In this document: positions 44,940-57,722 of the stretch, in pieces
Layout: each line of letters begins with the position of its first letter
Position numbering within the stretch: position 1 is the stretch's first letter
Assembly: GCA_019916065.1 (NCBI GenBank)
Contig: CM034240.1
Location: 37,809,389 to 37,873,388, forward strand
Source: Vitellaria paradoxa
Lineage: Eukaryota > Streptophyta > Magnoliopsida > Ericales > Sapotaceae
DNA length: 64,000 bases
Direction: 5' to 3'
Notes under the pieces: generated by a model
What the model saw: the letters and a program-made list of their open reading frames with translations, nothing else
What the model was told of the DNA's origin: nothing
Databases searched by the model: none
Made by a program: the position numbers and the translations under genes

Positions 44940-46056
44940 TCTAAATTGCCGCTGTTTTATTTTATTTTCCTATGTCGGGTTTGGCTCAGATTTACGTTTG
45001 AGTTGAGAATTGAGTCAAGGGCCTAGCCCTAGGTCCTCTTTTCTTTTTCTTTCCTTTCCTTATTTTTTTTCTTCTACTTCTGTTGCTAGCGGAAGAGAGA
45101 GGAGAGAGAGAGAGAGAGAGAGATAAATGAGAGAGAAGAAATAAAGTGAAAACCAGAGATTGAAACTGGGTGAATGAGTTATTCACATGGTGATCATTAT
45201 GGTGGTGCTTGTTGTGTTGGTTTAGCTTGAGATGAGATTTTCAAGCCATTGAAGTTTGGAGGGCTTTTGAAAATTTTGTCTCCATTTCCCATCTATTCTA
45301 CGGTTTTCAGGTAGATAGGTAAGCGTATATATTTATGCTTGTCATTAACAAGATTTGATATATACTATTCATAATTTGGTTAAGAATTGAGATATATATA
45401 CGTATAAATGTTGATATATATATGTATGAGGGTGTATATATATGCACATATGTTGAATTTAGACGAATTCCATGAGCTTTTTAGTTAGATTTTTAGTATA
45501 TTAGCATGTTGTGAATGTTATTACATGTCTATATGATGAGTTGCATTATTGATTTGGTGGCTTGATTGGGGGAATCTAGGCTCAGGGTTCAGGAAGAACA
45601 CGAACCCATTATCTGTTCTAGTCTATTTCAAGTTTAAACAGCATTTGGATGCCTGATAGCATTGGAACTCCTAATATTGCTTGGACTAGGTTTGATATGC
45701 TGACACCATTTGACTGGGGTTTGAAGGGCTGACATCATCGGGACGGCATTCGAATGCTTGCTAATGTTTGAACGAGGTCTTGACGCAAGGCTACTAAGTA
45801 GGCTAAAATGATGATTTCTTGTCTATTCAGTTTAAACAGCATTTGGATGCCTGATAGCATTCGAACTCCTAATATTGCTTGGACTAGGTTTGAACGCTGA
45901 CACCATTTGAATGGGGTTTGAAGGCTGACATCATCCGGACGGCATTCGAATGTTTGCTAATGTTTGAACGATCGGTCTTGACGCAAGGCTACTAAGTAGG
46001 CTAAAAATGTTGATTTCTTAAAACATAGTCCCACTTTCTTTTTTGGAAAGCCTCTA
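44940..46056 (+). mobile_element. Decayed LTR-like sequence, left half (split by solo LTR)
   Basis: A (GA)n stretch (45101-45123) and the region CATGGTGATCATTATGGTGG parallel 38580-38660. A 198-bp tandem duplication lies in it. The sequence continues after the solo LTR at 48210-49363. Assignment as an LTR rests on layout and on the GTGTGACA end, not on a matching partner. Confidence 0.35.
45633..46022. repeat. 198-bp tandem duplication
   Basis: TTTAAACAGCATTTGGATGC starts at 45633 and again at 45831. Both copies run on through GACGGCATTCGAATG and GCAAGGCTACTAAGTAGGC. The copies differ by several small indels. Confidence 0.9.
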
Positions 46057-48209
46057 TGACCGCTCGTAAATAGTGCAGTGCTAATTAACCCCCAAGTGCA
46101 AGGGTGTGCGGTGTAGTTTTAATCTCGGTGAGTCCGAGGTCGAATCCACAGGGAGCCTATATGTTTCAGTTTCTAAGTTCAAATATGAATTTTAGGTTTA
46201 AATGTGATTGAGATATCAATTGAATAAATTGGATTTAAGGACAATTGCAAATTGAAGGATTAAACAAGAAACAAACTAATTAAAGGGATATTTAAACTAG
46301 AATGCAAACTACTTTGAAATAACTTAGCAATTTAAAGTTACTGAACTTAAATGTAAAGAGAATTGAATATTTTCAAATTAAAAGCTATTCTAATTTAGAA
46401 CTTTGCAATGCAATCAATTCAAACAAAAGTGATTTAACTTAAGACAATAATATTTAAAGAGTTCTTGATTCAACTTTCACAATTCCAGGTAATTCGTTAT
46501 TTGCCAAGGGATGATTTAAAATACAATCTATAGTTCACGTCAAAGGATCTATAGATTGGGAATATTTTCAATACATTCCAAAATTTCTCGATACACTGTT
46601 TTAAACTTACGTTTCATTATGGAAAATAAAACTGGAAATTATTTTATGATAAAAACATTCGAGTTCAAATCTGATTTAGGAGTGAATAGATTCCAAAATT
46701 TCTCGATACACAGTTTTAAACTCTAGTTTCATTATGGAAATAAAACTAGAAATATTTTATGATAAAAACATTCGAGTTAAAAAGTTTTCTAACAAACAAT
46801 CAGATTTGAAAATTGTAGATCACTTCACATAGGTTTTCAAAACCCATGCGAAGGATCTACGTTCATCCTCAACTTATAACGAATCACCCCTTCATCTGAT
46901 TCAGTGAATCAAGAACTAGGGTTTGTACTCTAGCATGATTTTAAACGAAACAAAAGCATTAATTGAAACGTAAACATTCAACACAAACATGCTTTAAAGA
47001 TTTAAGAAAGCGACTAAAACAATCTTATTGAATATAAAATTAATCAACCAATGTTTAAACACGAATGTAGATTGGAAACGAAATATTAACTTACGTAAAA
47101 ACAACTTCAAATTAAAACCCTGAATTGCAATAGCTGGAGACGAACGTCTCTTTAACACTTCAAAAACTTGTAGAACATTTACGAACATTCAATAACCAAT
47201 CTCCCAGCTCTCAAAAAAATAATGAAAATAATCTAAAACAAAACCCTAAAGAAGCAGAAGAAGAAGTATTCTTTTCTCTCTAATCGGCTTGCAAAGTGGT
47301 GGTATTTATAAGCAAACCCAAAAACCCTAATGTGTAAAGATACGGATCAATGTTTCCCGCACATGGGGGTCCGGACCATCCCATAGGGGGGTCCGGACCA
47401 CAGTGTATATGAAATCCTCTTCAACAGCTCCAGCTTTCTGTGGTCGGGACCATCATGGAGGGGGTCCGGACCACAGTGTATAGTTTCTTCTTTGGCTGGG
47501 CTTCAACTTTCTGCGGTCGGGACCATCAAGAGAGGGTCCGGACCACAGTTGTATAGGTTTCTTCAATGTTTGCTCCTCCATCTAAAGCCAACTCTTGGGG
47601 AAGCTTGAACCATTGTTGACACGCTTTGTTCACCTTTGTTTCCTTCCTCCTTGGAGCTGTCAAAATCACTGTCTTCTCGTTGAATTCACCATTTTCCCTA
47701 AAAGACGGAGTGAAGCTGCCGCGCGCATAAACACACTGTGGTCCAGACCGTTTGGCAGGTGGTCCGGACCACAGAAACTTTGTTCTTCAAGTTCTGCTTC
47801 TCGTTTGCTGCTTCTGACAGCTTTTCTATCCTCAACTTTCACTGTGATTTTGACCTCGAAAACGATCGATTCAGGCTCTCGGCTAAAGCACGAAAGTTGT
47901 AGCCCTTTGAGTCTTCTTTCCAACCCAAAAAGAATTAGGTCAATCCGAGTTGTGAGTGAGAAGATATGGTCAAAATACTGACAGAGTATCATAGCTTGAA
48001 CTTCAGCTGCACCACCACTTCAACCATCTAGAACTTCGGACCCTTTTCTCTCTCCTCGGCAGCCACTTTCATCATTGCTAATCTCACTATTTTTACCCTT
48101 TTACCCGCAATAAGAAAAATAATAATAAAACTTCAAAAATAAACTTACTTAATGCATCAAAAGTTATATAAAAGTGGAGTTTTGTAATAGCACTTTTCAA
48201 GTGCAATCA
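46057..48209 (-). mobile_element. Family L solo LTR, TSD ctcta
   Basis: The plus strand reads TGACCGCTCG...GTGCAATCA, the reverse complement of the family L LTR. A perfect 5-bp duplication ctcta flanks it (46052-46056 and 48210-48214). At 2153 bp it is the longest copy in the window. It carries GGTCCGGACC/GGTCGGGACC modules at 47365-47550 and 47740-47775. Frames of up to 128 codons inside it (47595-47992) are not genes. Confidence 0.93.
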
Positions 48210-49363
48210 CTCTACCCCTAGTTATGTTATTGATATGGTTTTACTCCCCACATCTTCAAGACTTATGAGAACTACTCGAATTAATAGTAAATGCTTGAAA
48301 TAACATATTTTATTTATGTTTTAGAATTATTATTTATTGAATATATGCATGATTTAGCATATCTGTGTCGTGAGGTATGGGCCGATTACATCATCAGGTC
48401 ATGTTATGATATTGATTTGGTCTAGAATTCCATTTGGTTATTATTGACTTTGCTAAGACACGATCACTATGTATAGGCGAGATCCAATGTTTTAAGAAAA
48501 TGATAAAATGAGATTTTATAGAATATCAGATGATTCCTAGTAGATATATAAGACTAAAGATTAGTCATTAGAGTTGGGACATTAATCTTGAGTTATTATG
48601 ATGTGATTATCTGGATACAACTGGAACCTACTTGGATTACAAAAGATACTTGTCTAGGTGTAAACATTTTCCTAATAGAATGGCTAAGAAGTGTAACATG
48701 GTTCTTGAGTTTTACTAGTGAAGGGGTGATATAATTCTCCATTAGTGATATGTTGAGATATATGTCTGCTGTGAGTATAAAATGGTGTGGTTGGTGATCT
48801 CATATAATTTGCTAAGTGTTACTCGTCTTAAGATGTAATTAGAGAATACATTAGTCATTACATCACACTTGCATTGAATATATTGTATTTTGTTTGAGAT
48901 TTCTGTGAATATTATGTGTACATGGAGTTATGTATATTCGTGCATGCTGGCATAGTCCTACCTATTGAACAGTGGTGCTCACCCCTTCTATATTATAGGG
49001 ACCTATCGAGAACTGGCGTAGTCACCGTGAGTTGAGCTAGATTAAAGGCTTAGTTTATATATTGTAATTAGATAATTGTATCTTATTATGTAACTCAGAG
49101 TGTGGCTCTCAGACTTGATGATTATATTTTAAGATTGTATTATTATATGATTTATGTTATGGTCCCGTAGGCTTTTGAATTTAGTTACTAGGTTATGACA
49201 TTTAAGTTATGCTGATGTGGTTAAATATTATTTCTATATGGAATTTGGGACAAATTTAGATTCTCTGGTGAATTAATTTTACTTTAACCTTGGTTTTATA
49301 CTTTTTGATTTAAATTTAGTGCATATTCATAAGCATCCGTCTCGAATTATTAGAGGTGTGACA
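48210..49363 (+). mobile_element. Decayed LTR-like sequence, right half
   Basis: It continues 44940-46056 after the solo LTR. The end TTATTAGAGGTGTGACA at 49363 resembles the AGTGTGATA end at 40349. The phrase TATAGGGACCTATCGAGAAC lies near 48998. No PBS follows, so it would be a solo or 3' LTR. Confidence 0.35.
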
Positions 49364-51689
49364 TAATATCTAATATTTTTATTTTATTTTTATTTTTTTG
49401 AGAAAATAAAAATGTATGAAAATCTTGTATCATTTAGGTGTGTATATTTTAGAAAATATATTTGCATTTTATTCTAAAATACAAAATAAAAAAAAACAAT
49501 AAAATGTCAGTCTTTCAGAAAAAATAAAAAATGTTAACGAACCAGTGGGGCCTTCGTTTTCTTTCGAAAGACATGGACTATCGACAAACATAGTAGGTAG
49601 AATTAAAATATTGTTCGTATGATTATAATATTTTAAAATTAATCCATTTTTTTTTTCATATCAGCTTGCAAATTAAGGACAAGTTATTAGTTGAATTCAA
49701 GGCCTGTTGGTATTATATTTGGATATCAAAAGATTCTTTTGACAAGACCACCTAATCAAATGATAATTATTAATATTTAATAATATATATATAGTTTGTG
49801 AGTGATAAAGATGCTCTACCTAACCGTATTGATCTGGTTACATTTTTATAAATAAAAGGGGACCAATTGGTGGAATTCATGGTTTTTAAACTGCGACTAT
49901 TCTACCAAGAAAAAAGGGCATATAGTAGCAAAGTATTTAATTCTTTTTTTTCATATTTTTTCCTTCAGTATTTTTACAAAAAATTTTTGTCCAACATAAG
50001 GAGAGAAAAATCTCGAAATCTTAGACCGATTGGGGGGAAACGAATCAAGTTTTTTTTAAACTATCTGAGATCGACTCTAAAAAAATTTTGGTTTGAGCTC
50101 AATTCGTGATAAAAATAAGTTCAAATCAAACTTGATTTATGACTCATTTGAAATTGAGTTTAAGCTTGAATCTAGAAGTTCGACTCAAAAACTCAAGAGC
50201 TACTTAGACAAAATAATATACATATTTTATAATATTTTTATATTGTTTATAATAATTTATTATAATATAATATTTATTATATTTTAGACTAAAATTACAT
50301 CACTTTGATTTAATCAGTTATTCATGAGTTTGATCTTGAATCTAAATTTTTTTTTATCAAGCCGGCTCGAGACTATATAAAAGTCTGAATCGAGCTCGAA
50401 CTCGAGCTTAGTATAAAACCTCAAGTTCAACTCGAATAAGTTAAAGTTGATTCAACTCAATTTAACTCGTTTCCACCTATAGACGGAGGACAAACCAAGC
50501 TTTTCCTACTATAAAGACATAGTTAAAAGTTTCAACCACAAAATTTCATAATTACATCCACAATCCCTAATGAATAATATTTTGCTTGCATCCACAAATT
50601 ATCAAAACAAAACATAAGATCAATATTAAAGTTTATCATGATCAACATTGAATTTGTATTAAACACACTTTTGGACTAAGCTGTTGAGAGGTGCCTATTT
50701 GACAAAAAATATATATAGAATATAGTCTTCTCTCAACATAGAGATATTAAAAGAATGTGATGGAATGAGTTTAGGACTAAGGTATTTGGTGAAATGATAT
50801 GCAAAAATGTTAGAGTTGTAACTCATTTGACTCACGAGAATACATAAAATGTTGGGACTTGCAGGGTTTACCCCTGTGGTATGGAACCACCGTTTCAGTA
50901 GCTCAATGGCAAGCTAGCTAGAAGCAGCTAAGCTCGATGACAAAAGCAGTTTAGATGTACAAGTGAAAATAAGCTTGTTGGATCACTGCTGGGAAGTTCG
51001 TTGGGAAAAGTAAGGGTTGTGCTCTGAGGCAGGGACACTCGTTGGGAAGCTCATCCTAGCGAGAGCGAGCGACACAAGATGTTTTATTTCAAATAAGTTT
51101 CTGAGTCTTATTTTGATCGAGTTTCTTATTCTTATATATTTAGAACGTATTGTACATCAATATTAAGTTTAGATTAAGATTTTCAAATGTTAGGATTGAG
51201 ACAAAAACTAATAACAAAATAAAAATTCCATCAGAGCAACAGTTTATTTTTTTTTTCCCAACACAGAAAGACTTTATTAAGAATTTTGGTACATATATTA
51301 TAATATTATTTGGATGATTGTAGCGATTAAGTTCTAGACTTGATTTTTATTTAGTATATGATATTAACCACGTGATTGAGATGATTTCATGGATCCGTAA
51401 ATCCTATTTTAACTTATATTGTTTTGTATCCTGTAGTTGTATTCCACCATTAACTAAGGGTTGGTTTAAGTTGATTTTGATTTTGGTAGTTTTTATTCGT
51501 CTTATATGACTTTTTCATTAAAATTTGATTTTTAGAAGTTGTAGATTTTAACCATACTAATCGCATTCGTAAAAAAATTAAAAAAAGACACACAAATTCA
51601 CTGCAATTTGTGTAAACAGATCCCGAAAAGAGCTCCCCCTCTGATCCTCTTCCCTTTCTATCGACAAAATTGATTTTTGCACCGAGGAG
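49364..51689. other. AT-rich intergenic DNA with decayed repeats
   Basis: Near 50340-50470 lie repeated CTCGAG/TCGAACTCGAG phrases of the kind seen in decayed plant transposons. 51450-51600 is similar to one arm of the MITE at 34890-35240. The 80-codon frame at 49867 has no supporting feature. Confidence 0.4.
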
Positions 51690-52235
51690 GAACTAATTCG
51701 ACTGAAACAAATATTTTTTGAATGTCATCTTCTTCACAAACTGGACATGCATGGTGGACGTATACTTGAATTGCCAGAATACCAACAGGGTTTCCATTCA
51801 ACCTCACACGTTTGTTGTTGAGTGTCTCTCACCTCACGGAACAAGACCCATTGGCAGTACCTGAGAAGTTGCCTAACTTGGTTCGCCTACGATTGCAGAA
51901 TGCCTTTTTGGGTAAAGAAATGGTTTGCCCAGTTCAAGGTTTCCGTCGCCTAAAAATTTTGGGCCTCGCAGGTTTGCCCAACTTCGAAGATCGGAGGGTG
52001 GATGAAGGAGCAATGCCCAATCTTTTTTCTTTGACAATTTCTGTCTGCGACAAATTGAAAATGGTTCCGGATGGACTGGGATAATGTCACTACTCTACGG
52101 AATTGTCTATCAATAGAATGCCTCAAGCATTCGTAAACAGGATAAGACTGCAAGATGGAACAAGCAGGGGAGTGGATTTTGACAAAGTCCGTCACATTCC
52201 TTGCATCCAATTTGAAGAAACCTTGCTAGACCCAG
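51690..52235 (+). pseudogene. C-terminal LRR of a CNL resistance gene
   Basis: Leucine-rich repeats read LPNLVRLRLQNAFLGKEMVC, FRRLKILGLAGLPNFE and MPNLFSLTISVCDKLKMVPD. The standard CNL ending follows: MPQAFVNRIR, then DFDKVRHIPCIQFEE. There is a one-base loss near 51793 (needed to join CHLLHKLDMHGG to FNLTRLLL), and an extra base creates TAA at 52082 with a compensating loss soon after. The exon ends at CCCAG/gtattt. No NB-ARC lies upstream on this strand. The other CNL piece in the window (35360-36390) is on the opposite strand, so they are separate genes or an inverted pair. Confidence 0.85.
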
Positions 52236-52872
52236 GTATTTAATTTTCCTAAGCATATATCCATCAATTTTTAACACCCACTTAATTTGCTTTTATATAA
52301 ATAACACATAGTCATCATATGCATGGTCCATTTGCACCTGCACCGGAGATCCTTAGCCCAATTATTGGTTACTATACCTTGTATAGCAAACCAACTGCAT
52401 GCAATTGAGATGGGCTAGTATTGTAGTAGCGAAAATTTTAATTTGTTCAAAAAAATTTGTTACTAAAAATGATATAGTACCTTTGTAAACTTATCACTTA
52501 AAAAATAACTTACTAGAGAAAATTTTATTACATAAATAACATCATCACATCATTCTAATACCATTTATTAACAAGGAAAAAAATAAAAAAAGGAGTGGTA
52601 GTTAAATTATTGTTGTTGTTGGAAAAGTTTCTAAGCAAAGTTATCAAGTGCTAGGCTGCTAGCTAAAATATTGTAATGAACTAGAAAAACAAAATATCAA
52701 GTCATTAATTCTACATGTTCCTTCCACATGGAACAATGAAGAACATTGATAGTGTTGTAGAAATATTTATAGAGAGAATTTTATGATTAATTTAAATCAA
52801 TTTTAGAGTAAATCATAGTTTTTAACTTAATAAAATGCATTTAATTAATATAAGGTTCTAATTATAAATTTC

Positions 52873-54651
52873 TACTACTACAAAAATGTATAAACATCAT
52901 AACTTTTTAGGTGTGATATTTTACTTTCCATCTCGGTCACAAAACAAAAGCATGATTAATTTAAGTGAGAGCATGAGTTCCCTATTTTCAATCACGGTTG
53001 TACAATCGTGATAAAAACTTATAATAATCACACACTAAAAGTGTAATCTTTTATGATAAAAACCAAGATAAAAAGAAATTGCGCATGATCATTTATGGGT
53101 CTTGATCTCACTTTCTTTGAAAAATTGTAGTCAAATATAGACAAATGATTACACTGAAAAAATGGATTAATTTTAAAAATAACAAAAATTTACGCGGCAA
53201 CCTACTATCATACCATCATGCACCATATGGCGCCTTGTCTTTTTTTTTTTTTTTTTTGCTGCTAAGAATCAAACTCATGCCGTTCCTTTGGAAGTTAGTG
53301 TGGTAAGCTATCATTTGCATATACATTTTACATATTAATATAAAAATAAATTTTTATCACTTTTGGCTACCAAAAGAAATAATATAATTATTTTTTAATT
53401 ATTTTAAGTTTTTTACGATAATTTATTATCACTTTTGCTGAACAATTAGTAGCTAAAAGTGATACTTTTCCTGATCAATTAGTTGGAAAAAATGATTAAA
53501 AAATTTATTTTTATTTAGTTATTTTCACTTTTTGCAATAATTTGAAATTATAACCAATATATAGAACCATACGAATATTTAATAAATGATTTATGAATAT
53601 CTATCATATTTAATTAAAAATGATCTTAAATCATTTTTTTTTATTTTCCTCTAGTCCTTGTGTATAACACATATGTAATCATGAGTCACTATTTGTAATA
53701 TATTTTCCTTCATTTCATTATATTTTTAAAAGTAATTAAGTTGCATTTTGTTTTAGTTTTAGAAAATTATTGTTCAAAACAAAATTTTTGAAAACTATTT
53801 TAAGAATTGATTTGTAATACAAAAAAATATTTTCAGTGATTATATTCAAAAATTAGTCCTAAAAAGACAAAGAAATGAAAATTTTTATTATTTTTTTTTC
53901 CAAATTTGTATCACTTCCAACAAAATACAAAATAATGTCACATTTAATTTGATTAATATTAAAGATATACTAAACAATTATTATATATTAAAATTTAATA
54001 TTCACCTGATCATAAGTCATACTAACTCTAAAGGCTTCTCCCATATATTCACTGGAAAAAAATGATTATACATATAGCATTATTTAAATTTGATTTAGCA
54101 AATTTAATTTTGACATTAATCTAAAAATATTTTTGTTTGTTGATCTTTGATTATTTAATAAATGTTGTGATAAAATTTATGAAATTTAATTTAAATCATA
54201 TAAAGTGATAAACTAATTTGTTTAAGAGAGAATAAAAAAAAAATAACAATTAATTTTTATTTAATTATCTCATTTTTTATAATAAAATTTTGTCAATTTT
54301 GCCGACCAATTGGTAGTCAAAAGTGATACCTTTTATATTACTTTTTTTTATCTCGCCTTTTTTAAAATATGATTTTCTTTACTCTTTTGTCTCGGGTTTT
54401 TTTCCTTTTCATAGATGGTTTTCACTAGTCTTTTATTTTATTTTTTTTAAAAAAAAGTGCACAAGATATATGAAATAAAATCACGGTTTTAACAAAATTA
54501 AGATAAAAAATATTAAAAGTAACTTTTTATCTCAATTTTTTGATTAAACTGAGATAAAAAGTTTTAGCTTACAAATATTTATCACGCTTTTTCTAAAACC
54601 GTGATATTTATAAACTCTCTAGTGTGACCTTTATCAATAATTGCAATAGTG
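52873..54651. mobile_element. Non-autonomous CACTA-like element, TSD ttc
   Basis: It starts TACTACTACAAAAATG (first C of CACTA changed to T) and ends TTGCAATAGTG. It is flanked by a 3-bp duplication ttc (52870-52872 and 54652-54654), the size expected for CACTA elements. Inside there are repeated subterminal phrases such as AGTAGCTAAAAGTGATAC/TAGTCAAAAGTGATACC and AACTTTTTATCTCAATTTTT. No coding frame. It lies in the presumed last intron of the CNL fragment. Confidence 0.65.
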
Positions 54652-54765
54652 TTCTTTTTAAAATGATCAAAGTAGCATACATTTAGAAATAAATTGAGTC
54701 CTTAGTAATTTGTTAATTATTTAACTAATATATGTTTAATCTTATTTTTGTTTAATTTTAACTAG

Positions 54766-54803
54766 GTAAAGCAGTTGAGACTGCGAGAAGAAAGGCTAGA
54801 TAG
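54766..54803 (+). pseudogene. Possible terminal exon of the CNL gene
   Basis: After an acceptor TTTTAACTAG, the 38 bases continue the phase of the exon ending at 52235 and give a short basic tail (GKAVETARRKAR) with TAG at 54801-54803. Basic tails after a last intron are found in some CNL genes. The exon is a prediction from splice consensus and phase only. Confidence 0.4.
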
Positions 54804-56999
54804 TGCTAATGCCACCACCATCCTGACATATGTACCATCCTTGTGCCTATAGTGTCCTTGCTCCACCGTCCTTGTGCTTAAGGCGTGCCTACAATACTGT
54901 CCCCTACAGCTAAGGCGTGGGCATACATCTTGTTCTACATGTGTAATGACTTGAGTTTTTAAACTTATTTTTGTATTATATTTTTGGAATTTGTGTATTG
55001 TTTGGGGTGTTTATGATTGAGTTTTGACTCAACACTTGGGCATTTTTATGGTTTGAGGGCTCGTGCGCATGGGGTGATCTGTGATCTAGTGTGCGCAAGC
55101 AATAGGTCTTCCTGTGCACACAGATTGAGTTTGGCATGGGTATGAGCATGCACATGGGTATATTATGTCATGCGCATGGCCTGCATACGCATGGCCTGCA
55201 TAGGTGTGTCCTGTGCGCATAATACCTATTCTTTCGTGTACACAATGCCTGTATCTGTCTTTTTCTTGTGATCGTCCATCCTCATTATTTTTGCATAACG
55301 GTCCAATGGGAAACCATTTATTCCCTATGAAGCTCTTCCATCATCGACTTAATTTCTTTTGTTTTTCCTCCTTTATATTACTTGCCTTGTGTTGGGTAGG
55401 AAGGGAAGATATTTTATCAGTGCTATGTCTCCACATAGAGAGTCAGAGAGAGGGGCAGAGTAGAGGGAGAGCTGAGGTTGTGTCAGTTTAGGGTCTGGTT
55501 TTAGTGAGTGTGCAACATTGTGTGGTGGTGGTTGCCTTTTGGTGGCTAGTGACAGTTGAGGTGGTGGTGGTGGTCCCGACTCTTTATTCTAGTCGAGCTT
55601 GGGTTCCAGTTGGTTCATTTTTCTCCTTTGTTTTTCTTCTTCCAACTTTAGGTAGGGGTATTCTTGGCTTGCGTTAGATATAACTTTCGCTTGTGCATAC
55701 ATGGATTTGAATGCATGGATAAAAAACGAAGCGTAAGAGATGTATTATATGTGTGTGTATACGTATGTCAATATATGTGTCATATATGTAGACGTTGTGC
55801 TTGGATTATAGGTTACTTGATGAGTTGTGATGAATCAGTAATTTCGTAACCTCCAGATCCGATCCAAGTCTAGGAAACTGTCTAGAACACCAATGTGGTG
55901 CCTACCAAAAAGTATCTGATACTTAAGTTAACAAAAAAGTTCAAAAAGTATTTTGGCAAAGTTTCGATAAGGTAAGATGTTGTACCTGTGTTGCTGTAAA
56001 GTGTTGGTTTAAATATACGAGACCTTGATGTGTGGAATAATGTGGATGTAGTTACATGTAGCTGCATATAACATATTTTTCCTCCTTCTAATAGGATGAT
56101 GCCACCTATATTATAAATCCCAAGGTTGGTTCCTTAATTTATTAGCCAATACGTTCCATCTGATACGGTTTGTGGCAGTGCCTTTACAAGCGTATCTGCA
56201 GGAACTGTTAAAAGAGTGTTATACATATGACTCATAATGTAAGCTACTTTGGGGTGACTAGTCGAGAATGTCCTCACTTGAGCTTCCATTTGGGTAGTCC
56301 AGGCCGATTACTGACCAGGTGGTCGAGACAGATTGAGAGAGTACTTACTCGAATTGACTCGATCGGGTGCAGATCGAGTATGAAACTTGCATGATGTCCC
56401 TAGACAGGTATAGGACCTCCTTATATCAGATGCCCCCGATTCCCATGGTCTCCTGAGCGAGATTAGGGGAATCTGACGGTTTTTGGTTTTCTCATTTTAT
56501 GCGCTCAATTAATGCATCGTAGGCGGTCTAATGTAGGTGTGGCATTGATAAGACACATTTTTATCTTTCTGCCGTATGTTAGCTAAATACAAGTCAAAAA
56601 GTTTGAAAACGTTCAGATTGATCCTGTCCGTTTATTGAATTTAATCACGGTTGTTGAAAGTGAAGCGGGATTTTATATTTTTATACTCTAATCTTAAACC
56701 TTTTAGCTTTACTGTTGTTACAGCTATATCTTCAGCTTCACATTTTCTTGTTTTCTCACATCTAGTCCTCTTTTCTCTTAAGCAATTCTTTCGGTCGCTT
56801 TGGTAAGTTTGGTCTAGCTTCCGAATTTTTCTCCATATCTCTTTCCTTTGTATGTATTGAGTTGCCTGTCATGGCATTTAGTTCTATCATAGACTCTGTT
56901 GAGTCCCTTATTTAAGAGGATTATAGGAAAACCTTAGGTTTCTTTGAATAATTTTTGAGATTTTACTTTTCGATTCTTAAACCACCACATTGAGAAAGG
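54804..56999. other. Unassigned sequence, probably retroelement debris
   Basis: It contains TGCGCATGGCCTGCATA-type short repeats (55165-55210) and pyrimidine-rich tracts, and near 56260-56370 CTCGA-rich phrases similar to those at 63490-63680. The 95-codon frame at 55204 has no recognisable domain. Confidence 0.4.
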
Positions 57000-57600
57000 C
57001 AACAGCTAATTTGGAAGACACCCACTCTGGCGATCTGGTTAGGGTTAGGCAAACCGTGTCTGCATCTTCCTCCGCTGTTGGAGTCGAGGTCCAAGGTGAA
57101 AATCTTGGCCCATAGTGGATGCCTTCAGTCTTGAGGTTGCTGATTCCAACTGTCTAGTTAGGGAATGGCCTCAGTTTTATGCGAAGATATAACGTCCTCT
57201 ATGGACGCGGCAAAGATTCAGTATCTTTGTTCTACTTTCCAATTTCCTCGAACCCTGTCCTTTAGGTCCCCCGAGGAAGGTGATAGTGCATGCTGGCTAA
57301 GAGACAGGGAAATTACCGTCTATGAAGAGGCCCTTACAGACAGTTTGTGATTCCTTATCATAAAGCCCGTTCGAGAGATTTTGAGCCAGCTCGATTTGTT
57401 GTCGACTCAGATTCTTCCGAATGGCTAGAGAATCACGGTCAGTTGTGTTCTTCTTTGGAGGGCAGTCACTGGCCACGAGTTAACCGCTGAGTTCCTTTAC
57501 TGCAAGGTCATCAAGGGGGTAAAGGCTGGTGGTTCTACTCAGGCTGCGAGTGGGACTTCAGTTTCTTACGTACCCACTATTGTCCACTAAAGGATAAAAA
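57000..57600 (+). pseudogene. 'Putative gypsy type transposon' (Transposase_28-like) domain fragment
   Basis: REITVYEEALTDSL is followed, after a frame change at ~57350, by PVREILSQLDLL and then LTAEFLYCKVIKG. This order is that of the N-terminal domain annotated in many plants as putative gypsy-type transposon. At least two indels and a stop break it. The function of the domain in live elements is not known to me. Confidence 0.65.
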
Positions 57601-57722
57601 GACAAGTTCTCTTTCATATATGAAGACGGGTGGGAGTTTTAGCACTGGGAGGCTTTCAATCTTTTAGCTGTCCAAGTCTTGAGGCAATGGGTTTCTTGCT
57701 TAGAATCTACTAGGTCTTTGTT

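Noticed and set aside
47595..47992. Overlapping frames of 128 and 108 codons on opposite strands
   Set aside because: They lie wholly inside a solo LTR and are not conserved as frames in the other LTR copies.
35360..52235. One CNL gene whose two halves were separated by transposons
   Set aside because: The CC-NB part is on the minus strand and the LRR part on the plus strand, so simple insertion cannot explain it; an inversion would be needed and no evidence for one was seen.
53240..53330. tRNA-derived SINE on the minus strand (T run next to a possible B box GAGTTTGATTCTT)
   Set aside because: The body is too short, no clear A box or target duplication could be found, and the stretch is inside the CACTA-like element.
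55204..55491. 95-codon open frame as a gene
   Set aside because: No domain, no start context, and surrounding DNA is repetitive.
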